The notes: generated by a model from the sequence alone, not told the origin. Positions 8,142-18,322 are shown, counted from the stretch's first letter. The stretch: 64,000 nt of DNA from Streptomyces albireticuli (GCF_002192455.1 NZ_CP021744.1:1550001-1614000); one strand, 5' to 3'. Numbers and translations: made by a program.

Positions 8142-11087
8142 TCAGAGTTCCCGGAGGTGTGCCGCGATGTCGTCCGCGTCGGGCAGGCCGAGCTCGCGGA
8201 AGACGCTCTCCGCACGGCGGTAGTGCTCCCGGGCCCGGTCGGCGTCGCCCTGGGCCCGGTGGGCGTGGCCGAGCTGGGCGAGGGCGCGGGCGAGGATGCC
8301 CGCGTCGCCGCGCGCCTCGGCGATGTCCCGTGCCCGCGCGGCGTGTTCGGCGGCCTCCACGGGCCGTCCCGAGAGGTTGTGGGCCTCGGCGATCGCGCCG
8401 AGCAGGAGGCCCTCGCGGAAGCGGGAGCCCGTCGCACGCCACAGGCGCAGGCTCTCGTGCAGGCTGTCGAAGGCCTCGGGCGTCCGCCCGGTCCGCAGGC
8501 AGACCTGACCGAGGTTGTGCAGCGCGTTGGCCTGGCCCGCGACGTCCCCGGTCGCCCGGGTGACGGCGACGGCCTCGCGGCAGCGCGCCAGCCCCTCCTC
8601 GGCCCGGCCGGTGGCCAGCAGGGCCAGGCCGAGGAAGCCGAGCGCGTACGCCTCGATGCCGCGGCTGCCCAGGTCCCTGCCGTGGGCCAGCGCCTCGGTC
8701 AGCATGGTGTGCGCGGCGGTGAAGTCGCGCAGGGCCAGCGCGCCTCCGCCCCGTGTGATCAGGACGTGGGCGAGCAGCGTCCGGTCCCCGGTCGCCCGGC
8801 ACAGCTCGACGGCCCGGTCCAGGTCGGGGGCGCCGAGCCGCATGGCGAAGCGGTGCTGCACGGAGCTGCCCAGCATGTACAGGGCGCGTGCCTCCGCGGT
8901 GCGGTGGCCGGCGGCGCGCGCGGCCTCGGCCAGGGTCCGGGCGGCGCGCTCGATGCCGTAGGGCCGCGCGCCGAGGCGGCCGAGCGGGTCCGCGGCCAGC
9001 AGCAGGTCCGCGCAGACGGTCAGCGACAGGGAGGTGTCGCCGGCCGCCTGCTCGACGAGTCCCAGGAGCGACGTCTGCTCGTCGAGCAGCCAGGCGGTGG
9101 CCTCCTGCGGGCCGGTGAAGACCAGGTCCGCGGAGCGCGGCGGGGCCGCGGTCCCGGGGAACACGTCGTCGGGCTGCGCGGCCCGGTGGGCGTCGAGGGC
9201 GGTGGCGAGGCAGAACTCCAGCAGGCGGGTGAGCGCGGCGGTCCGCTCGTGGTCGGGCACCTCGGCGACCGCGGTCTGACGGGCGAAGAGCCGGAGCAGG
9301 TCGTGGTAGCGGTAGCGGCCGGGGGCGACCGACTCCAGCAGGCTCAGGTCGACCAGCGACTCGCACAGCTCCTCCGCCTCCCGCTCCGGCCGGGCGAGCA
9401 GCGCCGCGGCGGTGGGCACACTGAGTTCGGGCACCTCCGGCAGGGCCAGCAGCCGGAAGGCGCGGACCTGCTCGGCGTCCAGCAGGTCCATGCCGAGCCG
9501 GAAGGTCGTCTCCACGGCGGTGTCCTCCGCCCTGAACGCGCCGAGGCGGCGCCGCTCGTCCGCCAGCAGCGCGGCGGTCTCCGCGAGCGTGCGGTCCGGC
9601 CGGGCGGCCACGATGCGGATGGCGAGCGGCAGATGGCCGCAGGCGTCGAGCACCTCGGCGGCGGCCTCCGGCTCGGCGGACACGCTCCGTCCGCCGACGA
9701 TCCGGGTCAGCAGCTCCAGGGCCTCCGCCCGCGCCATGGGCCGCAGGTCCACCAGGGTGGCCCCGGTCAGGCCGGCGAGCCGGGAGCGGCCGGTGAGCAG
9801 CACCGCGCTGCCGGGCGCGCCGGGCAGCAGGTCGCGCACCTGGGCCAGGTCGCGGACGTTGTCCAGCAGGACGAGCACCCGCCGGGTGGCGAGCAGGGAG
9901 CGGTAGAGGGCGGCCCGCTCCCCGGGCAGCGCCGGGAGGTGACCGGTGCGGACGCCGAGGACGCGCAGGAAGCGGCCCAGCACCTCCATGGGCTCCGCCG
10001 GCCGGGGGTCGGTTCCCCTCAGGTCCGCGTAGAGCTGCCCGTCCGGGAAGCGGTGGCGCGTCCGGTGGGCCACGCGGACGGCCAGGGCGGTCTTGCCGAT
10101 GCCGCCCATGCCGCTGATGGCGCTGAGGGCGACGGTCCGGTCGTTCTCCAGCGCGGCGCACAGCCGGTCGGCCTCGTCATGCCGGCCCGTGAAGTCGGCG
10201 GTGTCCTGGGGCAGCCGGGCCGGGCCGTAGGACCGGTCAGGCGCCCGGGGCCCGGCGGCGTCGTCCGCCCGCCGCCCGGGTCCGGCGGTGAGGATCTTCC
10301 GCTGGAGCCGGTCCAGGCCGGGACCCGGGCGGGTGCCCAGCTCCTCGGCGAGCGCGCGGCGGACGCGCGCGTGGACGTCGAGCGCGTCCGCCTGCCGCCC
10401 GGCCTGGTGCAGCGCGGTCATCAGCAGTTCGTGGACCCGCTCGCGCCACGGGTGCTCGGCGGCCAGCGCGCGCAGCGGGCCGAGCGCGTTGTCGTGCCCG
10501 CCCAGCGCGATCTCGGCCTCCCAGCGGGCCTCGACGGCTGACAGGCGCAGCTCCTCCAGCCGGGTGCGCTGGGTCTCGGCGTACGGGCCGGGCACGCCGG
10601 CGAGCGGCCTGCCGCGCCACAGGTCCAGCGCGGAGACGAGCAGTAACCGTGCCCGTTCGGGCCGGCCGGCGGCCCGGGCCCGCAGCGCCTCGGCCGTACG
10701 GAGCTCGAAGACCGTCGCGTCGATGTCCTCCGGGGCGACGCGCAGGGTGTAGCCGTCGCCCGTCGTCACCAGTGTGCGCGCGGCGGCGCGGGGTGCCCGG
10801 CCGGGCTCCAGCAGCCGCCGCAGGGTGAAGACGTGGGTGCGCAGCGACGCCCGCACACCGGCCGGGGCCTCGTCGCCCCAGACCGCGGCGACCAGTTCCC
10901 GGGCGGACACGGAGGTCCGCGCCCGCAGCAGCAGGACCGCGAGCACCGCCTGGAGCCGGGGCGCGCCGACGGGCACCTCGGCCGGCCCGTCGTGCACGCG
11001 GAGGGGGCCGAGAACGGTGAACCGGTGGGCGGCGGTCCGCCCGGAGCCGTCACCGGAGGAGCGGCCGGGAGGGGCAGTGGGGGGCAT
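8142..11087 (-). CDS. AfsR-like SARP regulator (BTAD, NB-ARC, TPR)
   Basis: The 981-residue protein has an N-terminal OmpR-type winged helix (FTVLGPLRVHDG, then LLLRARTSVSARELVAAVWG, about 22-115). A bacterial transcriptional activation domain follows (about 120-270, ALHQAGRQADALDVHARVR). Next is an NB-ARC ATPase with P-loop GMGGIGKTALAVRV and RRVLVLLDNVRDLAQV (Walker B), and then C-terminal TPR helices (ALYMLGSSVQ, ANALHNLGQVCLRTG). Such proteins activate secondary-metabolism or differentiation genes by binding direct repeats near -35. It is the downstream partner of a second, equally sized SARP gene on the same strand, so this looks like a tandem duplication. The target is unknown. Confidence 0.92.
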   Translation of the reverse strand: MPPTAPPGRSSGDGSGRTAAHRFTVLGPLRVHDGPAEVPVGAPRLQAVLAVLLLRARTSVSARELVAAVWGDEAPAGVRASLRTHVFTLRRLLEPGRAPRAAARTLVTTGDGYTLRVAPEDIDATVFELRTAEALRARAAGRPERARLLLVSALDLWRGRPLAGVPGPYAETQRTRLEELRLSAVEARWEAEIALGGHDNALGPLRALAAEHPWRERVHELLMTALHQAGRQADALDVHARVRRALAEELGTRPGPGLDRLQRKILTAGPGRRADDAAGPRAPDRSYGPARLPQDTADFTGRHDEADRLCAALENDRTVALSAISGMGGIGKTALAVRVAHRTRHRFPDGQLYADLRGTDPRPAEPMEVLGRFLRVLGVRTGHLPALPGERAALYRSLLATRRVLVLLDNVRDLAQVRDLLPGAPGSAVLLTGRSRLAGLTGATLVDLRPMARAEALELLTRIVGGRSVSAEPEAAAEVLDACGHLPLAIRIVAARPDRTLAETAALLADERRRLGAFRAEDTAVETTFRLGMDLLDAEQVRAFRLLALPEVPELSVPTAAALLARPEREAEELCESLVDLSLLESVAPGRYRYHDLLRLFARQTAVAEVPDHERTAALTRLLEFCLATALDAHRAAQPDDVFPGTAAPPRSADLVFTGPQEATAWLLDEQTSLLGLVEQAAGDTSLSLTVCADLLLAADPLGRLGARPYGIERAARTLAEAARAAGHRTAEARALYMLGSSVQHRFAMRLGAPDLDRAVELCRATGDRTLLAHVLITRGGGALALRDFTAAHTMLTEALAHGRDLGSRGIEAYALGFLGLALLATGRAEEGLARCREAVAVTRATGDVAGQANALHNLGQVCLRTGRTPEAFDSLHESLRLWRATGSRFREGLLLGAIAEAHNLSGRPVEAAEHAARARDIAEARGDAGILARALAQLGHAHRAQGDADRAREHYRRAESVFRELGLPDADDIAAHLREL

Positions 11088-11180
11088 GGGGGGTCTCCGG
11101 ATGACGTGAGGGCCTGCGGTGCGTGAGGGCCTTTTGACGGGAGGCCACAGGAAGACGGATCGCCCGTGACAGCGGTTCCG

Positions 11181-11278
11181 CCGTGACGGGCCAGGCGTGA
11201 CGGGTCCGCCGTGACGGGCCAGGCGTCACGGGTCCGGCGTCACGGGTCCGGCGTCACGGGTCCGGCGTCACGGATCCG
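11181..11278. repeat. Seven tandem 14-bp repeats between the two SARP genes
   Basis: Seven contiguous units of the type GCGTCACGGGTCCG, with variants CCGTGACGGGCCAG and GCGTGACGGGTCCG. Units 4-6 are identical. The array lies about 95 bp upstream of the 8142-11087 gene start, in its promoter region. It could be a multi-site binding array for a SARP or simply an expandable repeat. Confidence 0.85.
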
Positions 11279-11305
11279 GCGCGCGACCGGAGCGGAGCGC
11301 TCCCG

Positions 11306-14251
11306 TCAGGGGACCGGTGCCGGTCCGGGCCCGTCCGGGCGTACGGGCCCGTCGCCGAGCAGGGCGAGGAGGTCGTCGGCCTCCGGCATGCCCAGGCGGG
11401 CGCAGATCCCGTGCGCGGTGCGCCGGTGCGTCCGGGCGCCGTCGTGGTCCCCGAGCCGGCCGAGGGCGGAGCCGAGCGCGGCCAGGGCGTGGGCGCGGCC
11501 GCGGTCGTTCCTGACCTCCTCCAGCGCCGTCACCGCGGCCCGGGCCAGCTGGGCGGCCTCGTCGGGGCGGCCGGTGGCGAGCCGGTTCTCCGCGAGCCGG
11601 GAGAGGGTGAGCCCTTCCCACAGCCGGTTACGGCGAGCGCCGAAGAAGGCCAGCGCGTCGGTGAGGCGTGCGGCGGACTCGGCGGTCCGTCCGGCGGCGC
11701 CGAGGACGACGCCCAGTTCGTACAGGGCGAACCCCGTCCGGCGGCCGTTGCCCAGACCTTGATGGAGCACCAGGGCCTCCTCCGCGTCCGCGACCGCCGG
11801 GGCCGTCTCGCCCGCGGCCTGGCGCACCCGGCAGCGCGCGCCGAGGGCGTTCGCCTCGCCGAGCCGGTCGGCGTGCTCCCGGAAGACCGCCAGGGCCTCG
11901 GTGAGGAGGGCGTGGGTCTCGTCGTGCCGGCGCAGGTGGTACAGGCAGCGGGCCAGCAGCACCAGGGCGTCGGCCATGACGAGCGCGTCGCCGGCCGCGC
12001 GGCTCGCCGCCACCGCCTGGCGGTAGACCACGACCAGTTCGCGGAGGCGGGCCGCGTAGTAGTGGCCGTGGCCGAGGGCCAGGTAGGCACGGCCCGCGCT
12101 GCGCCGGTCGCCCAGGCGGAGCGCCGCGGCGACCACTTCCTCGGCCGCCTGCTCGAACTCCGGCCCGGGGCGCCCGCGTTCCAGCAGCTCCTCCGTCATG
12201 AGCAGCAGGTCGGCCGCCGGGGCGAGGGCGCCGTCGGGGGACTTGGCCGCCTGGCGCACCGCCGCGAACAGGCACGGCGCCTCCTCGGCCAGCCAGGCGC
12301 CGGCGTCCTCGGCCGTGGCGAACGACAGTCCGGGCACCGTCGCGGTCATCCCCAGGCGCTCGGCCCTGTCGAGGGCGCCGGGGTACGAGGCCCGCACCGT
12401 GGACACCAGGAACTCCAGCAGGCGGCGCAGGGAGGCGGCCCGCCCCTCCGGGGGCTCCTCCGCGCCCGCGCGGCCACGCGCGTAGAGGCGCAGCAGGTCG
12501 TGGTAGCGGTAGCGGCCGGGGGTGGGCGACTCCAGCAGGCTGACGTCGACCAGGGACTCGCACAGCGCCTCGGCCTCCGGCTCCGGCAGGCCGAGGACGG
12601 CGGCCGCGGCGGCGGCGGAGATGTGCGGGCCGTCGGGCAGGGCGAGCAGCCGGAAGGCGCGCTGCTGGGCCGGCCGGAGCTGGGCGTGGCCGAGCGCGAA
12701 GGCGGCCTCGACGGTCAGATCGGCGACGCGCAGTTCCGCCAGGCGGTGCCGCTCGTCGGCGAGCCGGCCGTACAGCGCGCGGAGCGGCCAGGCGGGGCGC
12801 GTGGCCAGCCGGGCCGCCACGATCCGTACGGCCAGCGGCAGGTGGCCGCAGGCCGACACCAGCCGGGCGGCGTCGTCCGTCTCGGCGGCGACGCGGGCCC
12901 GGCCCATGACCCTGCCCAGGAGTTCGAGTGCCTCGGCCGGGGTCATGACGTCGAGGTCGACCAGGCGCGCGGCCGCCGGTCCCGCGAGCTTGGCACGGCT
13001 GGTGACCAGGACGGCGCACGAGGGCGGCCCGGGCAGGAAGGGCCGCACCTGCTCGGGGCCGTGGGCGTTGTCGAGGAGGATGAGCACGCGGCGCCCGTCC
13101 AGCCGGGCGCGGAAGAGCGCGGAGCGTTCCGCCAGGCCCTCGGGTATCGCGGCGTCGGCCACGCCCAGCGCCCGCAGGAACGAGCCCAGCACGGTGGCCG
13201 GGTCGGCCGGGTGACCGCCGACGCCCTGGAGGTCCATGTACAGCTGTCCGTGCGGGAAGGACTCCCGCACCCGGTGCGCGACGTGCACGGCGAGGGCGCT
13301 CTTGCCCACCCCGCCGGCGCCGGAGACCGCCACCGTGGCGGCGGCCCCGGGGCGCTCGGACGTCAGCAGCGCGCACAGGTCCGCCACGAGCGTGGCGCGG
13401 CCGGTGAAGTCGGCGAGGTCGCCCGGGAGCTGGGCGGGCAGCGGCGGCGCGGCCGGTTCCGGGAGCCCGGTGCCGCCGGTGGCGTCCGGCGCCGTGATCA
13501 GGTCCCGTGCCTCGGCGAGGTCCCGGCCGGGTTCGAGCCCGAGCTGCTCGCCCAGCAGCAGGCGGGCCTCGTCGTAGACGGCGAGCGCCTCGGCGGACCG
13601 GCCGTCACGGTGCAGCGCCCGCATCTGGAGGGCGCGCAGCCGTTCGCGCAGGGGGTGGTGGGCGGCCAGGCCGGCGAGTTCGGCGAGGACCGGCCGCGGG
13701 CCGTCCAGTTCCAGGTCGAGCTCCAGCCGGGCTTCCAGGGCCGTCAGGCGCTGGTCGGCGAGCCGGGCGCGGTGGGCGCCCATGGCCGCGCCGGGGATGC
13801 CCGGGAGGGGGTCGTCCTGCCAGGGCTCCAGCGCGAGGCGCAGCCGGGCGCGGGCCTCCGCGAGCTGTCCGGCCGCCCGGGCCCGGCCGGCCGAGGCGAC
13901 GTGGTCCTCGAACAGGGCGAGGTCCACGGCCTCGCGGGGCACGTGCAGCGCGTAGCCGTCGGGGACGGACACCAGGACCCGGGGGGACTCGCCCGCGGCC
14001 CGCTCCGGCTCCAGCAGCTTGCGCAGCCGCGAGGCGTACGTCCGCAGGGCGCCCACGGCGCGGGGCGGCGGGTTGCCGCCCCACAGGGCCTCCACGACGT
14101 CGGCCACCGAGGCGGCCCGCTCCTGGCGCAGCAGCAGCACCGCGAGGAACGCCTGTTGCTGCGGGGAGCCGAGCTCCAGCTCCCTGTCGCCGCGCCACGC
14201 GCGCAGCCGCCCGAGCAGCGCGAACCGCAGCCCGGTATCCCCGGTGACCAT
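11306..14251 (-). CDS. AfsR-like SARP regulator (BTAD, NB-ARC, TPR), second copy
   Basis: The chosen start is the ATG giving MVTGDTGLRFALLGRLRAWRG, preceded by GGCGGAAG, because the winged-helix domain begins there; an upstream in-frame extension of 44 residues has no domain content. The resulting 981 residues match the neighbour in length and order: OmpR-type DNA-binding domain (about 7-105), BTAD (about 110-260, ALHRDGRSAEALAVYDEARL), NB-ARC with GAGGVGKSALAVHV and RRVLILLDNAHGPEQV, then TPR units (FALYELGVVLGAAG). It should be a transcriptional activator. No biosynthetic cluster is adjacent, so its target may be elsewhere or may be the second SARP gene. Confidence 0.9.
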   Translation of the reverse strand: MVTGDTGLRFALLGRLRAWRGDRELELGSPQQQAFLAVLLLRQERAASVADVVEALWGGNPPPRAVGALRTYASRLRKLLEPERAAGESPRVLVSVPDGYALHVPREAVDLALFEDHVASAGRARAAGQLAEARARLRLALEPWQDDPLPGIPGAAMGAHRARLADQRLTALEARLELDLELDGPRPVLAELAGLAAHHPLRERLRALQMRALHRDGRSAEALAVYDEARLLLGEQLGLEPGRDLAEARDLITAPDATGGTGLPEPAAPPLPAQLPGDLADFTGRATLVADLCALLTSERPGAAATVAVSGAGGVGKSALAVHVAHRVRESFPHGQLYMDLQGVGGHPADPATVLGSFLRALGVADAAIPEGLAERSALFRARLDGRRVLILLDNAHGPEQVRPFLPGPPSCAVLVTSRAKLAGPAAARLVDLDVMTPAEALELLGRVMGRARVAAETDDAARLVSACGHLPLAVRIVAARLATRPAWPLRALYGRLADERHRLAELRVADLTVEAAFALGHAQLRPAQQRAFRLLALPDGPHISAAAAAAVLGLPEPEAEALCESLVDVSLLESPTPGRYRYHDLLRLYARGRAGAEEPPEGRAASLRRLLEFLVSTVRASYPGALDRAERLGMTATVPGLSFATAEDAGAWLAEEAPCLFAAVRQAAKSPDGALAPAADLLLMTEELLERGRPGPEFEQAAEEVVAAALRLGDRRSAGRAYLALGHGHYYAARLRELVVVYRQAVAASRAAGDALVMADALVLLARCLYHLRRHDETHALLTEALAVFREHADRLGEANALGARCRVRQAAGETAPAVADAEEALVLHQGLGNGRRTGFALYELGVVLGAAGRTAESAARLTDALAFFGARRNRLWEGLTLSRLAENRLATGRPDEAAQLARAAVTALEEVRNDRGRAHALAALGSALGRLGDHDGARTHRRTAHGICARLGMPEADDLLALLGDGPVRPDGPGPAPVP

Positions 14252-14492
14252 CTTCCGCCCCACCCCGTTGACGCCTTCAGGCGCGCAGGCCGTACGGCGG
14301 GCCGGCCCCGACTTCCCCCCGGGAGCTCGGCACGTCGTTCCCCCGGCGTGCGCTGAGCTGGATCCTACAGGCGGACAATCCATCCTTTACCGCCGCGCCG
14401 CCGCCGGGGCGACTCCCGTGGCGGCGGCCCGTCCCACGGGAGGGCCTCCGTACGCCCCAGAGCCCCCAGGGCCCTCAGAGCCCCCGGAACCC

Positions 14493-15074
14493 TCAAGGAG
14501 TGGTCGTGGAGACCAGATAGACCTTCGGGTACTGCGGGTTGTCCAGATTGACCGTGATCTCCAGGGACGGCTTGGGCTTGTCCTGCTCCAGCACGGTGCC
14601 CGACCAGTGGTGTCCGGCGCCGAAGTCCCAGCCGACCTCCGCCGCCTCCTCGGAGTCGACGGTGACCTCGCCCTCCTCCAGGTCGCCGAGGTTCCGCCCG
14701 GACTTGGCGAGGAAGTTCTCCAGGCCGTCGCGGGTGGTGGTGAACTGCACGTACAGCGAGCTGGCCTTCCACGAGTTGGTCTCGTAGGTGGCGACGTCCG
14801 CGGAGTACGGCGGGATCCACACCTCGTAGATGCGGCGCTGGAGCCGGGAGGGCCAGCCCTCCTCCAGGCCGACGGCCTTGGCCTGCTCCTTCTTGGACTC
14901 GCTGCCGCCCCGGCTCTGCATCGCGGAGATGTAGAGGTAGCCGGCGGGGATGGCGATGAGCAGGAAGACGACGAGCGGCTTGACCCAGCGGTGCCGGCGG
15001 GGGGCGGCCGGAGGCTTCCGGCCCTCTCCCCCGTCGGCCTGGCCGGGCACGTCGGTGCGGTCGGGGTGGTCCAT
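14493..15074 (-). CDS. Single-pass membrane hypothetical protein
   Basis: The 193-residue protein has a charged, Pro-rich cytoplasmic N-terminus, one membrane helix (WVKPLVVFLLIAIPAGYLYI, about 30-49) and an extracellular domain rich in acidic residues that ends YPKVYLVSTTTP. I do not recognise the family. It follows the ROK kinase gene with 8 bp between; a GTG start at 15086 would overlap the ROK stop as GTGA and is also possible. The context suggests co-transcription with the kinase. Confidence 0.65.
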   Translation of the reverse strand: MDHPDRTDVPGQADGGEGRKPPAAPRRHRWVKPLVVFLLIAIPAGYLYISAMQSRGGSESKKEQAKAVGLEEGWPSRLQRRIYEVWIPPYSADVATYETNSWKASSLYVQFTTTRDGLENFLAKSGRNLGDLEEGEVTVDSEEAAEVGWDFGAGHHWSGTVLEQDKPKPSLEITVNLDNPQYPKVYLVSTTTP

Positions 15075-15082
15075 GGTGACCG

Positions 15083-16201
15083 TCACCCGCGGCCCGCGCG
15101 CGCGTAGCGCTCGTAGCGCTCCACCCGCCGGCGGTTGGCGCGGCGGAAGCGGCGGGCGACCAGCCGGGCCAGGTCCGCGGCGCCGACCATGCCGGCCTCG
15201 GGGCCGAGCTGCGCCTTGACGATGCGGGCCTCCGGGCGGTAGCCGCGGCCGGTGAGGTGGCGGCGGAAGGCGTCCCGGGCGGGGCCGATCAGCAGGTCGT
15301 CGGCGGCGCTGACGCCACCGCCGATGACGAAGCAGGAGGGGTCCAGGGCAGCGGCGAGGTTGGCGATGCCGACGCCGAGCCACTGGCCGATGTCCTGGAG
15401 CAGTTCCACGCACATGGCGTCGCCGGAGCGGGCCAGCTCGGTGATGAGCGGGCCGGTGATCTCGGGGATGTTGCCGCCGACGCGGTCGATGATGCCGTAC
15501 GCGACGGGGGACTCGGCGGCGGCCAGCTCGCGGGCCTCGCGGACGAGGGCGTTGCCGGAGCTGTACTGCTCCCAGCAGCCGCGGTTGCCGCACGGGCAGC
15601 GGTGTCCGCCGGGGACGACCTGCATATGGCCGAACTCGCCCGCGACCCCGTACTTGCCGCGCTTGACCTGGCCGTCCTCCAGGATCGCCCCGCCGATGCC
15701 GGTACCGAGGGTGATCATCACCAGGTGGTCCTCGCCCCGGCCGGCGCCGAAGCGCCACTCGGCCCAGGCGGCGGTGTTGGCGTCGTTGTCGACCATGACG
15801 GGGACGGCGAGCCGGCCGGCGAGGCGGTCGCGCAGGGGCTCGTTGCGCCAGGACAGGTGCGGGGCGAACAGGACGCGGTTACGGTCGGCGTCGACCCAGC
15901 CGGCCGCGCCGATGCCGACGGCGTGCACGTCGTGCCGGTCGGAGAGGTCGAGGACCAGCTCGGTGATGGTGTCCTCGACGACCTTGGGGCTCTTGGACTT
16001 GTCCGGGGTCTCCGTGCGGAGCTTCTCCAGGATGTTGCCGTCGGCGTCGACGACGCCCGCCATGACCTTGGTGCCGCCGATGTCGATGCCGACGGTGGGG
16101 ACCCGGGGGGCGGTCAGGTGCGAGCGGCGCTCGCGGGTTCCGACGGTGCGGAGCACGGTGGCTCTGGCCGCGCCTCGGTGGAGCTCGCGGTACATGCTCA
16201 T
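15083..16201 (-). CDS. ROK family sugar kinase, glucokinase-like
   Basis: The 372-residue protein carries the ROK phosphate-binding motif VGIDIGGTKVMAGV (about 36-49), the catalytic region VMVDNDANTAAWAEWRFGAG, LGTGIGGAI, and the Cys-rich zinc signature CPCGNRGCWEQYSSG typical of ROK kinases. The N-terminal 30 residues precede the family core and may not all be translated. ROK glucokinases phosphorylate glucose or related hexoses in the cytosol. It lies downstream of a sugar ABC importer on the same strand but is separated from it by a strong hairpin, so it probably has its own promoter. Confidence 0.9.
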   Translation of the reverse strand: MSMYRELHRGAARATVLRTVGTRERRSHLTAPRVPTVGIDIGGTKVMAGVVDADGNILEKLRTETPDKSKSPKVVEDTITELVLDLSDRHDVHAVGIGAAGWVDADRNRVLFAPHLSWRNEPLRDRLAGRLAVPVMVDNDANTAAWAEWRFGAGRGEDHLVMITLGTGIGGAILEDGQVKRGKYGVAGEFGHMQVVPGGHRCPCGNRGCWEQYSSGNALVREARELAAAESPVAYGIIDRVGGNIPEITGPLITELARSGDAMCVELLQDIGQWLGVGIANLAAALDPSCFVIGGGVSAADDLLIGPARDAFRRHLTGRGYRPEARIVKAQLGPEAGMVGAADLARLVARRFRRANRRRVERYERYARAGRG

Positions 16202-16380
16202 GACGCCTCCACTGCGTGGGGCCTGGCGGTACGGGTGCGTGCTCGCACGTTGTCGTCGTCCCTGCGGTGGTCTCTGGAGGGGGTCCCTCGATGGTTACGG
16301 TCGGTGCGATTGTGCCTCACGGACGCGGTTGGTACCGCATCGCGGTGGCCCTCTCCCCAGGGCCCCCGGTCGCGCAAACG

Positions 16381-16411
16381 CCGGACGGGCTGGAAAATCC
16401 AGCCCGTCCGG
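16381..16411 (-). terminator. Terminator of the sugar ABC operon
   Basis: A perfect 14-bp inverted repeat CCGGACGGGCTGGA with an AAA loop lies about 30 bp past the stop of the ABC ATPase gene. The same ACGGGCTG/CAGCCCGT stem recurs in the dispersed repeats at 34.6 and 37.9 kb. Confidence 0.75.
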
Positions 16412-16439
16412 CGATCAAGAAAAAAGGGGACAAGGGTGG

Positions 16440-17273
16440 TCAGCCCTCGTCGGTCGTGACCGGTTTGCCGCCGATCACGTCCGGGCCCGTCGCCCGCGCC
16501 AGCTCATGGCTGAGCTGGTCGAGCTCGCTGCCGCCCGCCATCTGGCGGGTGAGCTCGTCGAGGGCGATCTCCGACTTGGCGTGGCTGCCGGCCATCCCGC
16601 CGCGCTTGAGGAGCACGAAGCGGTCGCCGACCAGGTACGCGTGGTGCGGGTTGTGGGTGATCAGCACCACGCCGAGGCCGGCGTCCCGGGCCGCGGCCAC
16701 GTACTTCAGGACCACGCCCGACTGCTTGACGCCGAGCGCCGCGGTCGGCTCGTCGAGGACGAGGACCTTGGCGCCGAAGTAGACGGCGCGGGCGATCGCC
16801 ACGCACTGCCGCTCACCGCCGGACAGCGTCCCGATGGGCTGGTCGACGTCGCGCAGGTCGATGCCCATGCGGAGCAGCTCCGCGCGGGTGATCTCGCGCA
16901 TCCGCGCGGCGTCGAGGCGCTTGAAGGGGCCGACGCCCTTCGTCGGCTCGGAGCCGAGGAAGAAGTTCCGCCAGACGGGCATCAGCGGGACGACCGCGAG
17001 GTCCTGGTAGACCGTGGCGATGCCGCGGTCGAGGGCCTCGCGGGGCGAGCCGAGGCGGGTCTCCTCGCCCTCGATCTCGAAGGTGCCCGCGTCGTGCTGG
17101 TGCAGCCCCGCGATGATCTTGATGAGGGTGGACTTGCCGGCGCCGTTGTCGCCGAGCACGCAGGTGATCTCGCCCGCGTGCACCTCCAGGGAGACCCCTT
17201 CGAGGGCCCGGATGTTCCCGTAGAACTTGCTGACGTCCGTCAGCTCGACCAGCGCGTTCCGTGTGTCGCTCAC
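16440..17273 (-). CDS. Sugar ABC transporter ATP-binding protein
   Basis: The 277-residue ATPase has Walker [15 protein letters not shown] (about 44-57), Q-loop [13 protein letters not shown], signature [14 protein letters not shown], Walker [14 protein letters not shown] and switch His VVLITHNPH. It is a single ATPase cassette of the RbsA/XylG type, where many members have two. The start overlaps the permease stop by 4 bp (ATGA). It energises import of the ligand delivered by the binding protein at 18319. Confidence 0.93.
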   Translation of the reverse strand: MSDTRNALVELTDVSKFYGNIRALEGVSLEVHAGEITCVLGDNGAGKSTLIKIIAGLHQHDAGTFEIEGEETRLGSPREALDRGIATVYQDLAVVPLMPVWRNFFLGSEPTKGVGPFKRLDAARMREITRAELLRMGIDLRDVDQPIGTLSGGERQCVAIARAVYFGAKVLVLDEPTAALGVKQSGVVLKYVAAARDAGLGVVLITHNPHHAYLVGDRFVLLKRGGMAGSHAKSEIALDELTRQMAGGSELDQLSHELARATGPDVIGGKPVTTDEG

Positions 17274-18322
17274 TTCGTCGCCTCCGCCCGCTTACGGACC
17301 CACGCGTTCAGCAGCGTGGCCAGCAGCAGCATCGCGCCCAGGAAGAACTTGAACCAGTCCGGGTCCCACTGGGCGTAGACGATGCCCTTGCTGGTCATGC
17401 CGAAGATGAACGCGCCGACCGCGGAGCCGATGGCCGAGCCGTAGCCGCCGGTCATCAGGCAGCCGCCGATGACGGCCGCGATGATGTAGAGGAGCTCGTT
17501 GCCGACGCCCTCGCCGGACTGGACCACGTCGTAGGACATCAGCAGGTGCTGTCCGGAGACCCAGGCGCAGAAGGCGACCGCCATGTACAGGCCGATCTTG
17601 GTGCCCTTGACGGGGACGCCCACGGCGCGGGCCGCGTCGGAGTTGCCGCCGACCGCGAAGATCCAGTTGCCGGCGCGGGTGCGCAGCAGGACCCAGGTGG
17701 CGAGGGCCACCAGGCCGAGCCACCACAGGATGGTGACCTGGAGGTCGACGCCGCCGATCGTCAGGTGCGAGGCGAAGACCGCGCGGGCGGACTCGAAGCC
17801 CTCCATGTCACCGATGGTCTTGGTGGAGACCGTGCCGCTGATGAGCTTGGTGAAGCCCAGGTTGAGGCCGGTCAGCATCAGGAACGTGGCCAGCGTGATG
17901 ATGAAGCTGGGCAGCTTGGTGCGGGTGAGCACGAAGCCGTTGAAGAAGCCGATAGCCAGCATGGTGAGCAGCGAGACCCCGGCACCGACCCAGACGTTGG
18001 CCGTCATCTGGTAGCTGAACATCGAGGAGACCAGCGCGGCGCTGGTCACCATCACACCGGCCGACAGGTCGAACTCGCCGCCGATCATCAGCAGCGCCAC
18101 GGGGACGGCCATGATGCCGATGGTCGAGGAGGCGTAGAGCACCGTCGACAGGCTGGATGCCTGGAGGAAGCTGTCGGCGACGGTCGAGAAGAAGACGAAG
18201 ACGGCCACGGCGCCGACGACCGCGCCGAGCTCGGGGCGGCCGAGCAGCCGGCGCAGGTGCGAGCGGTGCGCCAGCCGTTCGTCGGCCGTGTCCCGGGCGG
18301 GTGCGGTGGCGGGCGCGCTCAT
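17270..18322 (-). CDS. Sugar ABC transporter permease
   Basis: The 350-residue membrane protein resembles the RbsC/XylH permease family, with about 9-10 helices and [19 protein letters not shown], the conserved EFDLS loop. The chosen ATG ([11 protein letters not shown]) overlaps the stop of the substrate-binding protein gene as ATGA; longer forms would run into that gene. It is the second gene of the importer operon. Confidence 0.92.
   Translation of the reverse strand: MSAPATAPARDTADERLAHRSHLRRLLGRPELGAVVGAVAVFVFFSTVADSFLQASSLSTVLYASSTIGIMAVPVALLMIGGEFDLSAGVMVTSAALVSSMFSYQMTANVWVGAGVSLLTMLAIGFFNGFVLTRTKLPSFIITLATFLMLTGLNLGFTKLISGTVSTKTIGDMEGFESARAVFASHLTIGGVDLQVTILWWLGLVALATWVLLRTRAGNWIFAVGGNSDAARAVGVPVKGTKIGLYMAVAFCAWVSGQHLLMSYDVVQSGEGVGNELLYIIAAVIGGCLMTGGYGSAIGSAVGAFIFGMTSKGIVYAQWDPDWFKFFLGAMLLLATLLNAWVRKRAEATK

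Noticed and set aside
7165..10541. Very long open frames on both strands opposite the first SARP gene
   Set aside because: They overlap a gene with clear BTAD, NB-ARC and TPR motifs, and their translations are Arg/Pro/Gly-rich with no domain content, as expected from third-position GC bias.
11181..11278. CRISPR array
   Set aside because: The units are contiguous 14-mers without spacers, and no cas genes are present.
8142..14251. A biosynthetic gene cluster controlled by the SARP pair
   Set aside because: No polyketide, nonribosomal or other scaffold enzymes lie next to them; the nearby wall-active genes are not a biosynthetic pathway.
11411..14356. 981-codon plus-strand open frame opposite the second SARP gene
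   Set aside because: Its composition (Gly/Gln/Arg/Val, no motifs) is that of an antisense shadow; the minus strand carries the real domains.
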